Positions 5,921 through 5,957 of a stretch of 5,957 nt of DNA are shown one piece after another. This DNA is from Bacteroidales bacterium. GTDB taxonomy: Bacteria; Bacteroidota; Bacteroidia; Bacteroidales; P3. The translations under genes were made by a program, and so were the position numbers. Each line of letters starts with the position of its first letter. Positions within the stretch are counted from its first letter, which is position 1. Where the stretch lies: contig JAITVC010000107.1 of assembly GCA_031286005.1 (NCBI GenBank), forward strand, positions 1-5,957, written 5' to 3'. A model generated the notes under the pieces. The model ran no database searches, had not been told where the DNA came from, and saw only the letters and a program-made list of their open reading frames with translations.

Positions 5921-5957
5921 ATGTTCAAATGAAAAAAGAGAAGTGTACTTTCCCGTA

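Noticed and set aside
5929..5957. Possible start of a plus-strand gene after the terminator (ATG at 5929, reading MKKEKCTFP to the window edge)
   Set aside because: Only nine codons are visible and there is no promoter between the terminator and this ATG. It cannot be told apart from chance.
5925..5957. Possible C-terminus of a minus-strand gene entering from the right (YGKVHFSFFI then TGA)
   Set aside because: Ten codons ending in aromatic residues would suit an outer-membrane protein, but the stretch is too short to support a call, and the hairpin at 5880-5916 has too few T's on that strand to act as its terminator.
1..5957. Defence island, mobile element, CRISPR array or other new multi-gene system
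   Set aside because: All genes with adequate length match common envelope or metabolic families, base composition looks even across the window, and no terminal repeats, recombinase or spaced repeat arrays are visible.

Overview
The window comes from the chromosome of a member of the Bacteroidota, most likely Bacteroidales. Four things point there: a GH92 mannosidase tail of the Bacteroides type, a PorT-like outer-membrane barrel, Bacteroidota-type promoters (TTTG about 20 bp upstream of TAnnTTTG), and starts without Shine-Dalgarno sequences behind A/T-rich leaders. The DNA is moderately A/T-rich and coding density is very high. I see no transposase, integrase, tRNA, rRNA, CRISPR array or plasmid function.

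Layout, left to right: (1) the 3' end of a GH92 alpha-mannosidase gene (+), cut by the window edge; (2) a thioredoxin-fold lipoprotein gene (-), convergent with it and only 7 bp away; (3) a divergent promoter region at 1003-1069; (4) an outer-membrane beta-barrel gene (+) followed 11 bp later by riboflavin synthase (+), probably one transcript; (5) a LolC/LolE (FtsX-type) permease gene (-), convergent with riboflavin synthase and 19 bp away; (6) a second divergent promoter region at 3629-3734; (7) a large membrane-anchored SurA/PpiD-type peptidyl-prolyl isomerase gene (+) closed by a strong intrinsic terminator at 5880-5920; (8) 37 bp of unassigned sequence to the window end.

Apart from riboflavin synthase, which is cytosolic metabolism, the genes serve the cell envelope: secreted glycan hydrolysis, periplasmic thiol chemistry, an outer-membrane barrel, lipoprotein or lipid export, and folding of exported proteins. 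This is a common housekeeping/envelope neighbourhood and I do not see a new multi-gene system. The most notable signals are two divergent promoter pairs, each packed into under 50 bp as a near-perfect inverted repeat and sharing an identical 20-base block, and a four-fold repetition of a parvulin-like module in the isomerase, of which only the second copy looks canonical.
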